Position numbers and translations under genes: made by a program. Source: UBA2658 sp964617335 (GTDB lineage: Bacteria; Bacillota; Clostridia; Oscillospirales; Oscillospiraceae). Taken from it: 44,199 nt of DNA. The number at the start of each line of letters is the position of its first letter. Position 1 is the first letter of the stretch. The notes beneath the pieces are model-generated. The model worked only from the letters and a program-made list of their open reading frames with translations, was not told the DNA's origin and did no database searches. The stretch is taken from positions 1-44,199 of the forward strand of contig CAZTXG010000012.1 of NCBI GenBank assembly GCA_964617335.1, read 5' to 3'. Shown piece by piece: positions 40,855 through 44,199 of this stretch.

Positions 40855-40883
40855 AGTATAGCACTTGTCATTACTACAGTCAA
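40855..40883 (-). promoter_or_regulatory. Promoter of the zur-znuACB operon
   Basis: Minus strand TTGACT (40878-40883), 17-base spacer, TATACT (40855-40860). The start would be near 40848, inside the operator. Confidence 0.85.
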
Positions 40884-41003
40884 TATAATTTTGCAGTATT
40901 TTTAGTTTGCGGGACAGCAAAGGACTTTGCCCTAAGTAATTTTCGCCAAATCCCAACAGATTGATGCCGGTGCAGCCATTTCAGAGGACAAAACCCACGC
41001 CTA

Positions 41004-41031
41004 AATAAAAAAGACTCGCTGCCTGCGAGTC
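41004..41031 (-). terminator. Strong terminator facing the zur promoter
   Basis: GACTCGC (41013-41019) and GCGAGTC (41025-41031) form a 7-bp stem with a 5-base loop; leftward it is followed by TTTTTTATTT, rightward by CTTTTAG. No gene ends here from the right, so it may shield the zur promoter from antisense transcription. The rest of the 40884-41223 gap holds no recognised gene. Confidence 0.7.
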
Positions 41032-41223
41032 CTTTTAGTCTGTTTTCTGTTCCATATTAGTAAATTCAGGCTTTTTGAAAAGCTTTGAAGGCCTAATCTC
41101 CGGCCCATTTCAAAGATATGGTTTTTATGCGGTTGACAACATTCTTCTCTTGTGCTATTTTTAGTTGAACAATGGGTCAAATTTACTTTATCCGAGAACA
41201 TTTCCAAAAAGGAGCTTCACCAA

Positions 41224-42006
41224 ATGCTTGAACAGGGATGCTATAAAGACATTGTTTTTGCCAAAGGCACGAATACAAATATGGGTGCAAATATCAGCAT
41301 ATATCTGTATGCCATCGACGGGCTGCTGATTGACTGCGGCCCTGACTGTATGCGTGATGACATAAGCGCTTTTCTTAAAACCCAAAAGCTCTCTAAGCTT
41401 GTTCTTACGCATATGCATGAGGACCACTGCGGTATGGCGGCATGGGTTCAGGAAAATCTGAAGCTGCCCATTTATATAAATCCGTCGGATATTGACGAGG
41501 CCCGCCGCGACGGACAATACGCCGAGTATCGGCGGCTTACCTGGGGTGAACGTCCGGCCTTTAGCCCCCTGCCTTTGGCAGATAAAATCGAAACTGAGAA
41601 ATACTGTTTTGATGTTATTGAAACGCCGGGACATATGGCCCACCATAATATTCTTCTTGAGAAAAACCAAGGCTGGCTGTTTTCCGGCGACCTTTATGTG
41701 CGAAGCAAAATAAGGTTTTGCGCTGCCGAGGAAAATATGGCTCAGTATATCGACTCTCTCGAAAAGGTTCTGGCTCTTGACTACGACAGGGTTTTCTGCT
41801 GTCATGCAGGTGTGTTGGAAAACGGGAAGCAAAAGCTAAAAAGCAAGCTGGATTTTCTTAAAGACTTGCAGGGTCAGGTTAACAAGCTGCGCTGCCAAGG
41901 TCTTAGTGACCGTGAAATCGACAGCCGTCTTTTCCCGGAAGAGCAGATAATCACCGCAATTTCCGATGGTGAATGGAGCTCTTACAATATAATTAAAACC
42001 ATATAA
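41224..42006 (+). CDS. Metallo-beta-lactamase-fold hydrolase
   Basis: A 260-residue MBL-superfamily protein. The dinuclear metal motif THMHEDH is at residues 62-68; further ligands are the His in ETPGHMAHH, the Asp in FSGDLYV and the His in CCHAG. This resembles glyoxalase II/YcbL-like hydrolases. The C-terminal about 40 residues (LSDREIDSRLF) are helical, as in MBL proteins with a winged-helix-like tail. The start at 41224 is the ATG with AAGGAG ten bases upstream; an in-frame start 24 codons earlier has no such site. No operon partner, so the substrate is unknown. Confidence 0.9.
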   Translation: MLEQGCYKDIVFAKGTNTNMGANISIYLYAIDGLLIDCGPDCMRDDISAFLKTQKLSKLVLTHMHEDHCGMAAWVQENLKLPIYINPSDIDEARRDGQYAEYRRLTWGERPAFSPLPLADKIETEKYCFDVIETPGHMAHHNILLEKNQGWLFSGDLYVRSKIRFCAAEENMAQYIDSLEKVLALDYDRVFCCHAGVLENGKQKLKSKLDFLKDLQGQVNKLRCQGLSDREIDSRLFPEEQIITAISDGEWSSYNIIKTI

Positions 42007-42065
42007 ATCTGTGCTGAATTTATAAAAAGCCCCTCAATTTATGCAAAGCTGTTCTAATTGATGTT

Positions 42066-42126
42066 TGCAAAAAGCGGCTTTGCCGCCTTAAAGAAACCAT
42101 TTCAAAATAAGATGGTTTCTTTGCTT
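42066..42126 (+). terminator. Terminator after the MBL-fold gene
   Basis: AAAGAAACCAT (42090-42100) and ATGGTTTCTTT (42112-42122) form a perfect 11-bp stem followed by GCTTTTATGG. A second small hairpin, AAGCGGC/GCCGCCTT, lies just before it. Confidence 0.7.
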
Positions 42127-42210
42127 TTATGGAAAACTTCTTTATGAGGAAAACCTGTGGGCGGGATACTTTTCTCAAATAAATGCAGACTTTTCCGTTC
42201 CTACCCGAAA

Positions 42211-42256
42211 AAGGTGGGGGCTTTTTTCCTAAACCACCCGATTCGGGTGGTTTTTT
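42211..42256 (+). promoter_or_regulatory. Leader with a strong terminator and competing pairings
   Basis: AAACCACCCGA (42231-42241) and TTCGGGTGGTTT (42242-42253) form a long stem followed by T residues, a good terminator placed 120 bp before the next gene. Upstream CTACCCGAA (42211-42219) could pair with the same TTCGGGTGG, and GGTGGGG (from 42223) with ACCACCC, giving alternative folds. The 42007-42374 gap otherwise shows only an unconvincing small reading frame (42157-42432). Confidence 0.5.
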
Positions 42257-42374
42257 CCCTTTGTGTTTTTGGTATGCTTTTCATAGTAAGTCAGGCCATA
42301 CCGGAAAAGAAAGGTTTTTTAATAGCCATATTTAGTGCTTTTATTAATTTCTCCAGTAGAAAAGGAAGATTGAG

Positions 42375-42932
42375 ATGGAAAAAATACAATGGCAAATCAG
42401 TGTGCCCATATTTAGAAACACAGTTATTTTAAAGCAGCTTGGCCTTGCCGTCGGCATCCCCTTCGGCCTTGTCGCTCTGGTGATTGGCTTGGCATCGGGT
42501 AAAAGTGTCTATACTCTTTATGGCTTGGCTCTGATTGCCGCCCTGCTATTTTTTTCCTGGCTTTTTATAATGCTGGTCTATAGGGGCAGGTACGAGGCGG
42601 AATTTGTGCTTAATGAAAAAGGTGTTCTCTGCCGCACTCAAGCAAAACAGGCAAAACAAAACCGAATCGTTAGCTCTTTTGCAGTTGGCTTGGGGCTTTT
42701 ATCCGGCACTCCGGCCGCCGCGGGGGCAGGAATGCTGGCCCAGTCACGGCAGGAGGTTTTTTTGCAGTGGAATCGAATCACAAAGGTTAAATATAAACCG
42801 AAAAGCCGCACCATACTTTTGCAAGGCGGCTTTCCGGCTCAAATCGCTCTGTTTTGCAGGGATGAAAACTACCATCAAATCCGACAGACGGTAAGACTTC
42901 GGACATCGGGCCTAAGGGATAAACCCCTATAA
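42375..42932 (+). CDS. Hypothetical membrane protein
   Basis: A 185-residue protein that I do not recognise. Two hydrophobic helices lie at about residues 21-42 and 47-69. The following cytoplasmic part has a strand-rich pattern (YEAEFVLNEKGV, EVFLQWNRITKVKYKP, RTILLQGGFPAQIALFC) like a small bacterial PH-type domain. A third Gly/Ala-rich hydrophobic stretch (residues 99-122) interrupts it, next to a basic KQAKQAKQNR-like segment. AAAAGGAAG precedes the ATG. It stands alone, downstream of a hairpin-rich leader. No function is assigned. Confidence 0.7.
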   Translation: MEKIQWQISVPIFRNTVILKQLGLAVGIPFGLVALVIGLASGKSVYTLYGLALIAALLFFSWLFIMLVYRGRYEAEFVLNEKGVLCRTQAKQAKQNRIVSSFAVGLGLLSGTPAAAGAGMLAQSRQEVFLQWNRITKVKYKPKSRTILLQGGFPAQIALFCRDENYHQIRQTVRLRTSGLRDKPL

Positions 42933-43055
42933 AGGCTCAAAAGACATAACATACAAAAAAAACCTTATGTTTTTCTGCCTTATTTCTTGTCCTATACATC
43001 TTCTTTTCCAAACCTTGGGCCCGTATCGCTATCTTGCGTATACTTTAAAAAGGGG

Positions 43056-43092
43056 GAGCGCCCGGGGCAAATTCCGGCGGCGACGGGCGCTC
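43056..43092 (+). terminator. Hairpin after the hypothetical membrane gene
   Basis: GAGCGCCC (43056-43063) and GGGCGCTC (43085-43092) form a perfect 8-bp stem with a 21-base loop, followed by ATTTT. Probably ends the rightward transcript. A weaker ACATAA/TTATGT hairpin with five T lies at 42944-42975. Confidence 0.5.
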
Positions 43093-43123
43093 ATTTTGGC
43101 GAAAAGGAGGAGCGGAGACAAAA

Positions 43124-43166
43124 CTTTCGGCAGCCTTGTTCGCCGGACTAACAGCGCTGCCGAAAG
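43124..43166 (-). terminator. Hairpin after the MFS transporter gene
   Basis: CTTTCGGCAGC (43124-43134) and GCTGCCGAAAG (43156-43166) form a perfect 11-bp stem; on the minus strand TTTTGTC follows. It is the likely terminator of the leftward MFS gene. Confidence 0.6.
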
Positions 43167-43216
43167 CAGACCGGCATTTGTCATACAGCTTGAACATAAG
43201 TTTTCTTTCTAAAAGC

Positions 43217-44199
43217 TTAATCGGCAAGACGGGCAAAGCCCTCTGCCTTTTTCACCGCCTGTGTTGTAGTTAACATGAGAATAAGTGACAATAGGCTGAA
43301 AGCTATCCAGACAGGGGCATATGAGCCAAAAGAGTCATAGACCTTTCCCGCTACAACAGGCCCTGTTGCAACTCCGATGCCGTAAAACAGGCTCAAGACA
43401 CCATAGATAACAGAGTATTCTTTGACGCCCACAATAGAGGCTGCCACATATGGCGGTGTAACCGTTGTCATTGAGGATACAAGCCCAAACGCAATGGCAA
43501 AAGCTATGGCTATGTAAAGATTTTTGGAGTAGATGAAAAGCGCCGCACTGATTATAAATGTTACCATGCAATATGCGGAGCTAAAGGGTATTCCCTTTTT
43601 ATCGTAGAGGGCACCCAAAAGTATTTTTCCGAAAATCTGCACAAAGAGCACCAGTGAAAATATATTCGCCGCCACGGCCTCTGTGTGCTTGGCCTCGGTT
43701 GTTAGGTAAATGCTGATATTGTTTTGAAGTCCCATGTTGGCAAAACCGATTATAAAAAAGCTTGCGGCAAGAAGCCAAAATGAGGAGGTCTTAATATATT
43801 TTTTAAGGGTAATCCCCAGAAGCTCTGTTTGGCTGCTGTCAGAAGCCTCCTTCGCCCCAAGGGGCAAAAGGCCCTTATCACGTGGGTGCTCTCTTACAAG
43901 AAAAATTGTTGTGGGCAGCAAAATCACCGCTGAAATAACAGCAAGCACCACATAGGCCATCTGCCAGTTGTGGGAGGCAAGAACGGTTTTTGTAATCTGG
44001 ACAAATATGAAACCTCCGGCTACGCTTCCTGTAAAGGCAATCCCTGTTGCCAGTCCCTTTTTTTCTTCAAACCAGTTGTTTATCAGTACGCCGCAGGGTA
44101 TAAGTGACACGCCGCTTCCGCCGAATCCCACGAAAATGGAGACTATATAGAACATGGAAAGACTGTTGCATTTGGAATACATAAATATTCCTACGCATA
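43217..44199 (-). CDS. Major facilitator superfamily transporter, oxalate:formate antiporter-like (partial, N-terminus outside window)
   Basis: An open frame to the window edge; 321 residues are visible from the first in-window Met, and the N-terminal few helices are missing. About nine hydrophobic helices remain. Typical MFS features: FGGSGVSLIPCGVLINNWFEEKKGLATGIA-type sequence at the end of helix 4 region (seen as NNWFEEKKGLATGIAF), LGALYDKKGIP between helices, and VAGKVYDSFGSY near the C-terminus. The pattern is closest to the monocarboxylate/OFA branch. Substrate cannot be assigned. No neighbouring gene in the window gives context. Confidence 0.88.
   Translation of the reverse strand, partial: CVGIFMYSKCNSLSMFYIVSIFVGFGGSGVSLIPCGVLINNWFEEKKGLATGIAFTGSVAGGFIFVQITKTVLASHNWQMAYVVLAVISAVILLPTTIFLVREHPRDKGLLPLGAKEASDSSQTELLGITLKKYIKTSSFWLLAASFFIIGFANMGLQNNISIYLTTEAKHTEAVAANIFSLVLFVQIFGKILLGALYDKKGIPFSSAYCMVTFIISAALFIYSKNLYIAIAFAIAFGLVSSMTTVTPPYVAASIVGVKEYSVIYGVLSLFYGIGVATGPVVAGKVYDSFGSYAPVWIAFSLLSLILMLTTTQAVKKAEGFARLAD

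Noticed and set aside
41188..41832. Leftward 214-codon open frame opposite the MBL-fold gene
   Set aside because: The opposite strand encodes a clear THMHEDH hydrolase; this frame has no motif and starts without a ribosome binding site.
42157..42432. Small 91-codon protein before the hypothetical membrane gene
   Set aside because: No ribosome binding site, it passes through a strong terminator hairpin, and it overlaps the start of the well-supported gene at 42375.
42967..43212. Arg-rich small proteins in the gap before the MFS gene
   Set aside because: The region is explained by two perfect terminator hairpins; the frames have no start signals or recognisable domains.

Overview
The window looks like a chromosomal piece of an anaerobic Firmicute of class Clostridia. 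Supporting this are the anaerobic (early cobalt insertion, CbiK-type) corrinoid pathway, the clostridial hemA-hemC-cobA/hemD-hemB-hemL order with a HemA-precorrin-2 dehydrogenase fusion, strong GGAGG ribosome binding sites, TTGACA/TATAAT promoters, and many AGA/ATA/TTT codons at moderate G+C. No tRNA, rRNA, CRISPR array, phage or transposase gene was recognised.

Layout. (1) 1-4540: a divergent locus. A phosphodiesterase/alkaline-phosphatase-superfamily enzyme and a truncated 3-hydroxyisobutyrate-dehydrogenase-type enzyme read leftward. A LacI-type regulator and a TauE/SafE permease read rightward. CG-centred palindromes sit in both promoter regions. (2) 4712-8430: a very small ethanolamine locus on the minus strand, eutB-eutC-eutM-like shell-PduT-like shell. 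It has a recognisable promoter and a leader terminator, and three exact 70-bp hairpin repeats between eutC and the shell gene. (3) 8572-11824: cobalt importer cbiMNQO behind a cobalamin riboswitch with its own promoter and terminator. (4) 11915-34335: cobS, a second cobalamin riboswitch, and then an almost gapless minus-strand operon of about 20 kb (cbiK-D-L-F-G-H-J-ET-A, cobT, cbiB, cobD, cbiP, cobO, cbiC, hemA, hemC, cobA/hemD, hemB, hemL), followed by deoC. This covers nearly everything from glutamyl-tRNA to adenosylcobalamin; only the CobU-type kinase/guanylyltransferase and the final phosphatase were not found. (5) 34448-37600: a P1B-2 Zn/Cd/Pb exporter and its ArsR/CadC-type sensor, separated by a 162-bp element with terminal inverted repeats. 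(6) 37687-40883: zur-znuA-znuC-znuB zinc uptake behind a perfect Fur-family operator. (7) 41007-44199: a metallo-beta-lactamase-fold hydrolase, a small membrane protein with a hairpin-rich leader, and a partial MFS transporter.

How it fits together: cobalt enters through CbiMNQO and is inserted by CbiK. The long operon makes adenosylcobalamin, and EutBC uses it to split ethanolamine inside a protein shell. The two riboswitches would close the feedback loop. The zinc importer and exporter beside the cobalt genes would keep other divalent metals in balance.

The least explained items are the 70-bp triplicated hairpin element inside the eut operon, the stripped-down two-shell-gene eut locus with its attenuator, the riboswitch placed inside the cobS-cbiK transcript, and the inverted-repeat element between the metal sensor and its exporter.
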